Of a DNA stretch of 64,000 bases, positions 12,640 through 23,389 are shown one piece after another. The stretch's first letter is position 1. Each line of letters opens with the position of its first letter. A program made the position numbers and the translations under genes. A model generated the notes under the pieces. It was not told the origin of the DNA. It was given only the letters and a program-made list of their open reading frames with translations, and did no database searches. Origin of the DNA: Setoptus koraiensis (lineage: Eukaryota > Arthropoda). The stretch is from contig CM106585.1 in the NCBI GenBank assembly GCA_048013815.1, positions 12,028,001-12,092,000 of the forward strand, written 5' to 3'.

Positions 12640-13181
12640 CGTGAATGTTTGATAAAATTCAACATACGTACAGACAATATAAAATAACGCTGATTGTTGA
12701 CAAATTTGTTTGTGTCACAACGGTTAGTGGTTCTAATGTTTTGAGACAACCGAGTGGATTATTGCTTCTTCTTCTGAGACAAATACTCATGTACTACTCA
12801 GACAAGCCATTTGTGGCTCTTCCATTAAGCCCCTCCCTCTTGCTGCGAAATTTCATTCTGATAATCACACCTGTACTTGTAACCATTATGTAATGGTGAG
12901 TAGCGCGTTGTAAGTCGCTTGGGAGTTCGTGTAAATGATATTTTGTCGGAGTGGCGTTTTTATAGAAAGCTAGAACGCTAAGAGTGCACAGTTTATTCTA
13001 TCCCTATGGTGATGAAAGTATGTCTATCATTGAGCACAAAACCAATAAGACTTATGAATCATTGAACAACAAATTAGATTTATGAGTGACACACACAAGA
13101 CATGTTAGACATATAAGAGAATCGTTTTATATCCAATAAATACCAATAGTATATAGATCACTATCTAGAAACAGTTGTTGT
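12640..13181. other. Intergenic DNA between SCCPDH and IF1
   Basis: About 540 bases holding the SCCPDH promoter side and the IF1 3' UTR (both on minus). Only short non-conserved open frames are seen. No regulatory motif can be named with confidence. Confidence 0.5.
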
Positions 13182-13602
13182 TCACTTTGACTTTTCCAGA
13201 TCTGCCAAGAGATCCTTGCCGGCCTTAATGGCATCCTCATGCTTTTTAATCTCCTCCTGTAGATGGTCTTTCAATTTCTTCTTCATTGCATTGTTTTGTT
13301 TGCTAAAGTACATCTCTTCTTGGGCTGCTTCACGTTTGCCCATGGCTCCGCCAGCATCGCGTATACTGCATTGATTTGGGTTATGAAATTGTTGAGAATC
13401 AATGTATTGGAGGGTTAGATTGGCGACACAACAGTGACATAGCGCATGTTTGTCTACAAGTTTCGCATCAGCAAGTGTCTTCTTACCTTCCCCCGGCACC
13501 ACCTCCCTTGCCCGAACCTGAACCATATTCTCCGCTACTCATGTGTCTAGCTCCTCTGATGATGACGCTTCGCAACAAAATTTGTGATCTGGTGGCAATC
13601 AT
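13182..13602 (-). CDS. ATP5IF1: Mitochondrial ATPase inhibitor IF1
   Basis: Two exons on minus, 13602-13487 and 13365-13182, about 99 residues (human 106). IF1 binds F1-ATPase and blocks ATP hydrolysis when the proton gradient collapses. Exon 1 gives a basic presequence, MIATRSQILLRSVIIRGARH, then the Gly/Ser-rich GSGSGKGGGAGG. The AG/T split codon joins this to the inhibitory core SIRDAGGAMGKREAAQEEMY, which is close to the vertebrate core with its Gly-Lys-Arg-Glu-Ala-Ala stretch. A coiled coil rich in Lys and Glu (KKKLKDHLQEEIKKHEDAI) makes up the rest and would mediate dimerisation. The frame seen upstream of exon 2 in the genomic sequence is intronic and is not used. Confidence 0.95.
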
Positions 13603-14368
13603 GACTATCGATTACAAATGTCTCGCAATGATTAGCTCTTGACAATAGTTCCTCTTTTGGTAGCCGATTAATTAACAATACGTTTCAATTAGATATGAAT
13701 ATAAAGCCAAATAAGCTCGTTGTTGTAGTTGTTATTGCGATCTCGACAAGGACACACGATGACAAACGTGATTTTTCACAAGTGCAGCTCACATCGTGCA
13801 ATGTAGAAACATCTGTGTTTTTCCAGAATTATTTTTTTAAGCAGGACTGTCCTGCCACATAAACGCGCATCACGAGAAAGGGGCGTGAAAAGGACGGGCA
13901 AGAAGATTTGTCTATGTAAGCGGGTAATTATACCGGATAAAATCATTATTAGCAATCAGATTATCATCTCATAGAAAGTTTGAGGAACGGAGGAGCGGCT
14001 TGCGAGTTCTGACAAAATTATTTAGATTGAACACAATAACACCCACCATGGGTTGAAGTTTTTACCCCTTCGGAAATTTGTTGAGATACCCCAGTGGAGC
14101 TGATAAGGAGAAAACATTCACAGCAACCTTCGTTTAGCCAGCCGTATTCTCAAGTAAACAACAGGTTGCTGATCGGATTACGCTTATCTTTTTTCTCTTG
14201 TAAGTGCACAAACATGTCACACCTCTTACACTTTCTCGCTATCTAGACTTGAGTCAAATCAATGTTAGTTCAAACATGCTGCAAACTACGTCTATTTAAC
14301 TAGTAAGCTTCGGGTACCTGAATAAAAAAAAGGGTCAAACCAATCCGAACACTTCTCTCTATTGTACT
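13603..14368. promoter_or_regulatory. Divergent promoter region between IF1 and ILVBL
   Basis: The two genes start head to head about 770 bases apart, so this interval must contain both promoters. It is AT-rich with no evident TATA box placed for either gene. No other gene is seen. Confidence 0.5.
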
Positions 14369-16484
14369 ATGTCATCCATGTGGACACCGTTGTACTATGT
14401 GTCCTTCTGGGGTATAATAATCGCATGTGTCACAAAATCAGTCTTCCCAATTATCATGATGCTAACAACGTTCGTCAAACAAGCGAGATCCTTCTATACA
14501 TTCTTCAACAAGGTGGATATCTTCAACTAACGACCAGACATATTAACAAACAGAGACATTATTATACACTTGTACTTATTTATTTATCCATCTGTGTATT
14601 TTTTCACATTTTTATCAACAACAACAACAGGTCGACAAAACGTCTCCCACTCATGGAGGAGAGTTAGTAGCTAGAGTACTCAAATCCCACGGAGTTGATA
14701 ACATATTCACTCTACCAGGAGGACACGTGTCGCCAATAAATGTGGCTGCCGATAAGCTCGACATACGGGTGATAGACGTTCGTCATGAGGCAACTGCCGT
14801 TTTCGCGGCCGATGCCAGTGCCAGATTATCTGGTGTTCCCGGAGTGGCAGTAGTAACGGCCGGACCTGGACTCACTAATACAGTGACTGCTGTTAAGAAT
14901 GCCCAAATGGCTGAATCACCAGTAGTTATCATAGCGGGCGCAGCGGCAACTCTACTCAAGGGTCGTGGTTCACTTCAGGATATAGATCAAATGGCATTGT
15001 TGAAATCCACAACTAAAAAATGCTTCTCGGTCACCACTACACGAGATATAGTGCCAACATTAAGGGATGCTTTCATGATATCCCAGACTGGAGTTCCGGG
15101 CCCCGTGTTCGTTGAATTTCCCGTGGATGTTTTGTATCCATACTCGGTAATTGAAAAACAACTTATGGCAATGTCGCCCACAAAGAAGAAACTTGGGGCC
15201 AATACACCAGCGAAGAAGCCATCGCTTAAGTCGCGTTTGGTTGGTGCCTATCTTCAATTCTCATTAGACAATATATTTGCAGGGCTCGATCATAACTGGG
15301 ACACTTCGCCTCACCAGATAAATTTGAAATATCCACTAAAAAACCAAATCGATGAGACGATAGACCTTTTGCTCAAGGCCAAAAGACCACTTATTATATT
15401 GGGATCACAAGCAATATTGCGTCCATTTGGTCCGAAAATGGTCGCTGAATGTATTGAGAGGCTTGGAGTACCTGTTTATTTGAATGGATCTGCCCGTGGA
15501 TTGTTGGGCGTTTCGAGCAGTATACAATTCAGACATGCTCGGAGGGAGGCAGTCAGGGAGGCGGATGTCGTTCTTGTGTTGGGTGCCATTTGTGACTTTA
15601 GGCTGGGCTATGGTTCAATATTCAGCCGAGCAAGCAAGATTGTTTGTGTCAATAGATCGAAATCTCAAGCATCGCTGAATTCTGGAATAATGTGGAACCC
15701 TAGCCAGATTGTTGAATCTGATGTGGGTAAGTTTATAGTTGAATTAGCGGCAGCACTTGATAAAAAGTTGTCCACTGGTGATGCCAACACCAAATCAAAT
15801 GGGCTATTATCAAGACAGATTGATAAGGATTGGTTTGAGAAATTGAAGCGACGTGAACAAGATAAGAATGACTCGATTGATAAAATGTCACATGAGAGCA
15901 CCGATAAGTACTTAAACCCATTGAAATTAATTAAAAATCTAGACAATGTGTTTGGGGACGACGATAAAATACTAGTCGCAGATGGTGGCGATTTCGTCGC
16001 CAGTGCCTCCTACATTCTCAAACCAAATGGACCCTGCCGTTGGCTCGATCCAGGACCGTTCGGGACTTTAGGGTGTGGTGCAGGATTTGCCCTGGCTGCC
16101 AAGTTACTTCATCCAGACAGGAAAGTTGTCGCCGTAATGGGAGATGGAGCGTTCGGTTATGCCATTCCAGAATTGGATACTTTTGTCAGACACAAACTGC
16201 CTGTTTACATGCTCATTGGTAACGATGCCTGTTGGACTCAGATAGCAAGAGAACAACTTCCTGTCTTGGGGTCCATTGTTAGTTGTGAGTTGGACTATAC
16301 AAACTATCATGCGGTTGCCGACGGATTTGGCGCAAAAGGGTTTTGGGCGAACTCGGATGAGCATCTCGATGAGAAAAAAGTTCTTGCCGAGGCTCGCAAA
16401 TGTATGATAAACGATGAGAAAACTGTTGTTGTCAATGCTCTGATTGGTAAAACCAAGTTCAGAGATGGTAGTTTATCTGTATGA
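14369..16484 (+). CDS. ILVBL: Acetolactate synthase-like / 2-hydroxyacyl-CoA lyase 2 (ILVBL)
   Basis: Exons 14369-14512 and 14631-16484, joined in phase 0, about 665 residues (human ILVBL 632). ILVBL (HACL2) is a thiamine-diphosphate enzyme of the ER membrane that cleaves 2-hydroxyacyl-CoA in fatty-acid alpha-oxidation. Exon 1 encodes an uncleaved hydrophobic anchor ([13 protein letters not shown] and [12 protein letters not shown]). Exon 2 starts [20 protein letters not shown], the usual beginning of the ThDP pyrimidine domain. Glu101 in [17 protein letters not shown] is the cofactor-activating glutamate. The GDG...N motif for magnesium and diphosphate runs from Gly552 to Asn579 ([13 protein letters not shown] ... 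IGND). The middle domain ([10 protein letters not shown]) is intact. A Lys/Ser-rich insert ([18 protein letters not shown]) separates domains. No break seen. Confidence 0.94.
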
Positions 16485-16794
16485 ACTCGGAGTCTTTCTG
16501 ATCGATGTTGAAGGACGTATTCTCAACGTATTTCAACCAGGGAAACATCCGAGGAAATGATTCTGGTCTGCGATTCGTGCCTCATTCGTTCGGTTCGATC
16601 AACCAGAGCGACAACATGAGAGTATAAACTATTACGCACTACCGAGGGGCTGGTCACTACGCGCGGTGTCGGGCTGCAGGCGTGTCCAGCACGGTATGAG
16701 AGAGTTACCGCAGATTGTATAAAATGAAGGCGTAGAGTTTGCACTACGCAACACGCTCAAAACCTTGTTTATATCTGTTGTTAGTACAATGAAA

Positions 16795-16800
16795 AATAAA
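16795..16800 (+). terminator. Poly(A) signal of ILVBL
   Basis: AATAAA about 310 bases after the ILVBL stop, the first canonical signal on the plus strand here. The remaining DNA to 17706 is AT-rich with no gene seen and must include the next gene's promoter. Confidence 0.5.
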
Positions 16801-17706
16801 AACATGAAATGCAATGAAAACAAAGCAAACGTATACCAAATAATTTAAGTACAGTGTAGCTATTTTATTGTGTTGTAACTTGTATTTACAGATAAAAGAT
16901 CATCTAAACAATCACATGATTTCAACTCGGCGATCATCAGATCAATTTAAACTTTTACCTTTGCCACACAGTCACCAGGAGCCACATGACACGATTCAAT
17001 CGCCACTCACTAGAGATCGTTCTATACTAAACACTTATTACACCTCACTCGCCCACCAAACAAATTCTATGGATTTGTTTATCTCTGGCAAACTTGCCAA
17101 ATTGGACAGCTAATATAACCGCAATACGACCGCAATAAGGACACATTGTATCCCGAGTATCGTGAAGTATACGACCAGAACATTCTCAATTGCTTTGTTG
17201 ATCTTACAGTTATTATTCAACGTTATTCATTTATCCAGCCAGTCTCTTAAACGTTGCCATAGCTGACCCCGTCTAAATATGGTGAGTGGTGTAGTAGCTG
17301 CTCTTTAATCAAGTGTAACACTAATAAGTTGATGGGCATTTGTTTTATGCCCGCATGATGATCAGATGATCAGATAGTTTAGCATCACACGACCATGCTC
17401 TCCAAGAGTATAAATAGCATTCCTTAATGAATGACTAACAAGACTAAGAGATCAACGATATTGAGATAATACTACTCTCTGTGTGAGATTTCAAAAGCGA
17501 ACCACGTCTCACAATCTCACTATACCTTCTAGAGTGCTGCAATGGCAAATGAGTTGAACCCGTAGAAATCTTATCTTTTCAGATATCACAGCAAAATTAT
17601 GAAAAGCTCAAGAGTAATTATAATAGCGAAGCATTTTATAGTATAGTCCAAACTACTAGATATCAAAGAAAAGTCACCCATACAAACATACACAATTAGT
17701 AACGAC

Positions 17707-19574
17707 ATGGACAATCTTGACTCAAACCCATTTTACAAGGCTCTTGTGTCAAGATTCAAGAAACAATTGAACCTCGCCAGCAAAAAATGCTACATTATTG
17801 CAATACCCGAATCTGGATCTTTACAAGATGTTACAATAGATGAATTTGTAATTAATTCACATATACTCATGCCATCCAAACTGTTGAGGGCGTAAGTTTC
17901 TTTTCTATTAATGCACTAAAAATCTCTCATCAGTTGTAAGACATCGTTACTCATCGATTAATTGATCCTTTCATTCGCTCGTTACACCTCATCATCAGCC
18001 ATTTTGTACCCATTCAAGGTGGAGCTACAGACGACATAGAGATAGACCACACGAAACTCATTGTACAGTCCAAAAATGAATCATCTGCAGTGAGAATCTT
18101 ACGAGAGGAGATTGGTGTCAATAGTGAAAATAAGCATTATAGGATCCTACTCATAGATAAACCCTTAATACCAATCCTTGCCAAGAAAACATCCAGCCTC
18201 TCCCGTAAAAATGTTGAGTTTGAGAGCCAACCCCGACTCAGTAATCATGATGAGTAAGTGATACACTATATTTCAATCCGTCTTGTATACTTTCAAAATG
18301 ACAATAACACGAACTTTGAATCTATTTGATACTATCTACTATTTCATAGATGTCGCCAGTTTCTAGAAAAGATATCACATTCAATCACTGGCAACTTAGA
18401 ACAATCTGTTAGGAAACTACAATCTACATATCTGATATTACCTAAATATCTCGCTGAAGCATCTAATAGGATCAAGGAGCTAGTCAACCACTTCGTTGAT
18501 TTGTACACCGTCCAGGCGATGAAATCAAAAATTGCCACTCATAATCGACCCATTGAAGAACTCATTCTATTGGCAGTCGAAACCTATCTAGTGCATCTTA
18601 TGCATGGCAAACTAATTGCTGCCATCTATCAGAATTATTCTCTTGATGATCGACGAGTATCATTGAATTGTGCTGAAATTCTACGGTCCAAAGTATCCGT
18701 TATAGATCTCGGCGCACAAAAGGCTTTCAGAGATTTCGACAAAACAAGGGCGATTTTATCTCAACTTAAGCAAATCAGCTATTTACAAAGTCCTCTTTCA
18801 ATCGTCTCGAGTTTGATGCAGTCAGTCAATATGATTAGCGATCAACTAAATAATTGCGTTAGTCTTGTAAATTTAATGAACGAGAAAAATGGTGACAAAA
18901 TCTGTATTTGTTCTGACGATCTCATCGCCTCTCTGGTATACTCCGTTGCTGAGGCACAACCGGTGAACTTTTTCAGTAGCCTGAAATATGTTGAATTATT
19001 TGGCTGGAGCTCTTGCAGTAGGGACCAGTCAGCTTATTGTTTAGCAACATTCCAGATTGTGGCCAATTATATTTTTGGTTATGCACCACCTTTATCTAGA
19101 AATACCTCAAATCTTTGCGCGAATGTACTCAATACGCCGTTTGTGAAGAGTTTAAAAGAATGGAAGATTGATCCACATGCATTTTCTGCACCACCAAAAT
19201 ACGATTCAACTAGAATATTCAATGATATATACGAAAACATCTCAAATGAATCTGCCTTGGAGCCTAAACAGACGCCAAGAAAGCCTAGGGCCTCAAAGAA
19301 TGTGCATCTCATGTCGCCATTCGAACGCGAGCTCGAGAAGATTACAAGTATAGTGGAAACTAACTCATCTTCAACAAATAGAAAAGATTGCCTCAAACAA
19401 GACGAAGATTTGGGGTAAGTTGAATTGTTTCCATTCGACCAACAGGTATCCTAACACAGATTTCTTTACTGACACATGATCCGTTTTCTTAATTTAAAAT
19501 ATCATTTATTTAGGGAACTATTGTCCAACATAGGCCATCAATCTTACTTTGTTAGCTATGGAAAGCAAAAATGA
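17707..19574 (+). CDS. VARP (ANKRD27)-like VPS9-domain protein lacking ankyrin repeats
   Basis: Four exons: 17707-17891, 17999-18253, 18350-19414, 19514-19574; all junction phases agree, giving about 521 residues. VARP is an endosomal Rab21 exchange factor that also binds VAMP7, Rab32/38 and retromer. The N-terminus NPFYKALVSRFKKQLNLASK followed by IIAIPESGSLQD matches the start of VARP. A VPS9-type core lies around residues 260-385, with SDDLIASLVYSVAEAQPVNF and a downstream SAYCLATFQIV; the Asp and Tyr used for Rab exchange in VPS9 domains appear conserved. After a basic Ser/Lys-rich tail the last exon ends ELLSNIGHQSYFVSYGKQK and stops. Vertebrate VARP (about 1050) continues into two ankyrin blocks; here there is no room, because a poly(A) signal lies 48 bases on and SART1 starts just beyond on the other strand. 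Confidence 0.78.
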
Positions 19575-19621
19575 ACAAATTCAGCCATAACAAATTTTTA
19601 GTCAGACATCATCCGATATAA

Positions 19622-19627
19622 AATAAA
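19622..19627 (+). terminator. Poly(A) signal of the VARP-like gene
   Basis: AATAAA 48 bases after the stop. It lies only about 30 bases short of the SART1 stop codon on the opposite strand, so the two transcripts almost certainly overlap at their 3' ends. Confidence 0.6.
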
Positions 19628-19658
19628 AGATCATTCAACCATGTCTATGTCTGCTGAT

Positions 19659-21329
19659 TCATTTGCCACCGTTTAGTATGATATAAGGAGTTTGTAACTC
19701 TTTTTGCTTCGCTTGCATCATAGCCACAGATCCTAACGGGGTGTCAATAGAGCTCATTTGCTTCATCTTGCTTTCTTGCTCCAACTTTTTCAATCTCTTG
19801 TCTATCTTATTCTTGCCAGGTCCTTTGCCATGAAACTTGTGAGATAGATAACGGAAAGCTTCTCTCTGATCAAGGACTCGGCCAGAGTCATCGGTATACT
19901 CTAACTTTATATCAGGGTTGTAATCGGACTTGTCTTTCACCTCTTGAAACTGACCCCCGTATCTATCCCTGCTATTTCTATTACCTTTCCTATCATCATC
20001 GTAGAATTTTTCCTCTATAGTGTAAGACTGAGCTTCTATAGTAGTTCGTTTGCTGGGCTTAGCTCCGGTCAACTTTTTGGGTTCTTTTTCAAGATAGCCC
20101 TTTTTTGCAGCCAGTTTGAGACAACTGGCAACACTCCTACCTACATCCGGTTCTTCTTCGAGGATTGGTTGAACTTCATGTTCTTTCTTGATTTCAATCT
20201 TACTATTCATAATTGTTGGTAAGCTCTTGGATTCTTCTTCCATGTTCACTTCGTTCCAGGTACCTATTTTCGGTCCCTCTTGACTAACATTTTGATTACT
20301 ATCTGCACTATGAACATCCATAGATTCTTCATGCAGTTCGGATATAGTTGGCGGGGATGGAGGTATGTTGTCATTTTTCTCTCGAGAGGTTGAGGGGATT
20401 TCAATGGGAGTAAAACTACTAAATTCCACACTAGCATCAAAAACAATACCACTTTTCATATAGTTTGTATTTGCAACAAACCCATAGTCAGAAGATTGGT
20501 CGTGAATGCTGGAATCTGGCTCTTGTTTTACTGATGGTTTTTGACTATTTAGTTTAAGGAGACGAACCTTTTCCAGCTCTTTCCTCATCTGTTTCTCCAT
20601 CATGTCTTCATAGTCGACGTAGTCAACCTTTTCTGAATCTTCATCTACAAGTTCACCGTCTTCTATTTCATCACTACTTTTTCGAGCTTGTCTCGTATTT
20701 CCAAGATCATCATCGATTACTGGTTCGCGTATCTTAGTCTTTTTCTTCTTTTTGTGCTTTTTGATTTTGGGCATTTCCGACTCGTCCAAATAGTCGGAGG
20801 CGATTTTCAACTCAGATGGGTCGAGAATAAAATCATCGACACTATAAAAGGTTGTTTTCTCTCTACGTTCCAAGTCTGCAAGCCTGGGCTTCTTGGCCTC
20901 GGGTTGTTCATGAGAACCTGAATAATCAGAATCAGCACCGAGCCTGAAAGTCTTCCTCTTACTATCGTTATATGCGTCCTGATCAATGGCCTCGTCGTAC
21001 TTTGAGAGAATATCTTTGGTGATCAGTGCGCCTGTTGAATCATATTCTAGCTCATCGTAGGGGTTGTAATCGTCTTTTTTCAGTCTTTTGAAGACATTTT
21101 GGGATGCTTTTTCTTCGTCAACAAGATTAACATTCTCTAGAACGTCTTCACCCTCATCAAGAACTCCTTTATCTTGGAGCGTTAGAATAACTTGTTCACC
21201 CTCTTTGAATGAGTCCAATCCATGAGCAACAGATAGGCCTTCTAGATCTTTCGTTGTATATTGGCCGTGTTTTCGTTTGTTAGCCGAGTTGGTTGAAGGG
21301 CCGGCCCTGGCACTATCACGGCGGCTCAT
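19659..21329 (-). CDS. SART1: U4/U6.U5 tri-snRNP protein SART1 (Snu66)
   Basis: One uninterrupted exon of 556 residues on minus. SART1 bridges parts of the tri-snRNP and is needed for spliceosome activation. Family marks seen: FKEGEQVILTLQDKGVLDEG followed by DVLENVNLVDEEKASQNV (the best conserved block), YDEYD-like NPYDELEYDSTGALITKDIL, FYSVDDFILDPSELKIASDY region, RSVASCLKLAAKKGYLE, YNPDIKLEYTDDSGR, LDQREAFRYLSHKFHGKGPG and the C-terminal TPYIILNGGK. It is shorter than human SART1 (800), missing the long RS-rich N-terminus; the acidic centre is low complexity. The start MSRRDSARAGPSTN is the first ATG of the frame. Nothing looks broken. Confidence 0.95.
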   Translation of the reverse strand: MSRRDSARAGPSTNSANKRKHGQYTTKDLEGLSVAHGLDSFKEGEQVILTLQDKGVLDEGEDVLENVNLVDEEKASQNVFKRLKKDDYNPYDELEYDSTGALITKDILSKYDEAIDQDAYNDSKRKTFRLGADSDYSGSHEQPEAKKPRLADLERREKTTFYSVDDFILDPSELKIASDYLDESEMPKIKKHKKKKKTKIREPVIDDDLGNTRQARKSSDEIEDGELVDEDSEKVDYVDYEDMMEKQMRKELEKVRLLKLNSQKPSVKQEPDSSIHDQSSDYGFVANTNYMKSGIVFDASVEFSSFTPIEIPSTSREKNDNIPPSPPTISELHEESMDVHSADSNQNVSQEGPKIGTWNEVNMEEESKSLPTIMNSKIEIKKEHEVQPILEEEPDVGRSVASCLKLAAKKGYLEKEPKKLTGAKPSKRTTIEAQSYTIEEKFYDDDRKGNRNSRDRYGGQFQEVKDKSDYNPDIKLEYTDDSGRVLDQREAFRYLSHKFHGKGPGKNKIDKRLKKLEQESKMKQMSSIDTPLGSVAMMQAKQKELQTPYIILNGGK

Positions 21330-22463
21330 GGCTGCTTGTTCGGGCGCTGTTTGATATCAAGGTTGGCCGATATTACGGATTGGTATAGTTTATTCGTGTT
21401 GATTTGTGTGTGATATTTGTGATAGAGGAAGAGGGAGCACAACAAAACGGACTGTATAATAATTTGGAAGTTCTCATGTAGGCTTTGCGTTTGTGCCGAT
21501 ATTTATTTGTGGCGATATTTACCTGAACCGCATCTATGGGCTGTCTGGCGATTACTTTTGCCTTTTGAACACAATCACTAATTATCCAATTATAGTTTCC
21601 ATCGTAAAAGTCACATGTAACAGTTTGATTTCAGTCCTCATAGCTTATGGATTGCTTTTAAATATCACGCAATTACATCGACAGTCAGCTGTTTGGGTTT
21701 TTATTCACTAGATTCGGGCTGTGCGTTCTTGACATCAACTTGGTGCGCTGCGCCAGGGGTCGCTTGTCTTGGTCGCATGCACTGTGTATCGCGCAAATCT
21801 CGCATTGATCTCATTAGGATACGCCATACGCTCGTGTTTTATTGAAAATTCGTTTCGAAACTGGCGCCATGGATGCGCCATTTTGTTTTTGCGAACAGCA
21901 TCCTTTTGCTGCTGTCCTTTTTCCCTGTAACGACAACGGGAAACTTGGCGCATCAATGTATCGTACACAGTGCCTGTCAGCCATCGCCACTTCTTGGCAT
22001 ACTTATCTCTCTCTCTCTCTCTCCATTTTATACATGGAATGGTTATCTTTGATGCTGAAACTAGTATATCACAACTAGATATATCATCACTATTATCTAA
22101 CAACCACCACCAACGACCAAGTATTCATCGCTTACACAACCAACCAATCTAAATTATCTACAGAACAACAACAACACCATTTGGCCAGACAGACCACCGA
22201 CAATTTAATCTCGCTATCATACAATCTGTTGGATTGCGTCCCATTGGTTCACTTTAACACTCGAGATTAGCGATTTTCGTAGTTATTCTCTAGTAATAAT
22301 AATAGAATTAAATAAATTAAAATCAATTAATTGAATTTAGTGAGATCACGAGATTGACAAATTCAACTACAACAACAATATAACCACGAGACCCCATACA
22401 AGTGACGCTAAGCAGCACAATTTTTTTTTTATCACTACTGTTATTATTTTAGCCTAAATCATC
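21330..22463. promoter_or_regulatory. Divergent promoter region between SART1 and REEP
   Basis: 1.1 kb between two head-to-head start codons. It includes a CT-rich run (22006-22022) and a T-run just before the REEP start. No coding sequence recognised. Confidence 0.45.
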
Positions 22464-23006
22464 ATGAGTCAATACTATCAACAAGCTGTAGAGAAATTGG
22501 ATAAGTTCCTACACGAGAACAACAAAATTGCTCCTCTGTTCGAGAAAGCAGAAAAGTCGACTAAAGTTAAAAGAATCTATCTAGCGCAAGCACTACTTGG
22601 AATAACAGCCATCTACATGATTATAGGACATTTCGCCCAGTTTATTTGTAACCTAATTGGTTTCTTGTGGCCAGCATGGAAATCGCTGCACGCCTTGGAA
22701 AGCTCAAGCAAAGAGGACGACACAAAATGGCTCACCTACTGGGTTGTTTTTGCCGCCTTCTCAGTAGTTGAATTCTTTTCCGACTTTTTGTTTAACTGGT
22801 TCCCATTCTATTGGCTGGCCAAGGTCATATTCTTGATCTGGTGCTACATCGATATACCTTACAATGGATCAATGGTTATCTACAACCGAGTATTGAGGCC
22901 AATATTCTTGCAACGCCGTGACCAAGTCAACAGTGCCATATCGGGACTAGCATCAACTGCTAGTAAGGCGGCAGCCGCTGCCGCGTCAGCAGCTAAAAAA
23001 GAGTAG
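22464..23006 (+). CDS. REEP5: Receptor expression-enhancing protein, REEP5/6 type
   Basis: Single exon of 180 residues. REEP5/6 (DP1/Yop1) proteins insert hydrophobic hairpins in the ER and, with reticulons, curve it into tubules. Seen: KVKRIYLAQALLGITAIYMI, then the TB2/DP1/HVA22 signature FICNLIGFLWPAWKSLHALE, SKEDDTKWLTYWVVFAAFS, VEFFSDFLFNWFPFYWLAKV and FLIWCYIDIPYNGSMVIYN. Both hairpins are present and the length matches REEP5 (189). The tail is Ala-rich (SKAAAAAASAAKKE) and ends in a KKE, which may help ER retention. The ATG is well defined by the preceding T-rich leader and in-frame conservation. Confidence 0.94.
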   Translation: MSQYYQQAVEKLDKFLHENNKIAPLFEKAEKSTKVKRIYLAQALLGITAIYMIIGHFAQFICNLIGFLWPAWKSLHALESSSKEDDTKWLTYWVVFAAFSVVEFFSDFLFNWFPFYWLAKVIFLIWCYIDIPYNGSMVIYNRVLRPIFLQRRDQVNSAISGLASTASKAAAAAASAAKKE

Positions 23007-23186
23007 ATTATAGGAATCATCATCTATATAAAACACACAAAATGTATATGATGCGCTGTCACTTGCAAGTTGCAACAACAAAAAGGAAAGATATTCAGTT
23101 TAGCCGACATGTTTAAACCTGGGACTATCCTCATTAACAGATCAAATTCTTGTGATCACTATTACAGATCAATACGAGCTGATATA

Positions 23187-23192
23187 AATAAA
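23187..23192 (+). terminator. Poly(A) signal of REEP
   Basis: AATAAA about 180 bases after the REEP stop, about 200 bases short of the convergent nicotinamidase stop. The interval 23007-23389 holds only the two 3' UTRs. Confidence 0.55.
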
Positions 23193-23389
23193 TGTATTTG
23201 TTTTATCCTGTCATGGACCTCTAATGTCACTAACCTACCATCACTACTTGAACCAAATAACAGCATGCTCATCATAGTGCAATACATGCAGTACATTGCT
23301 TCCATTCTTCTCTTCAGCACCAACTCGACATTTATCTATGTTTTTCATTTGGATAATCACTGTCCTAAACCGAGAATTATTGTCGCTAC

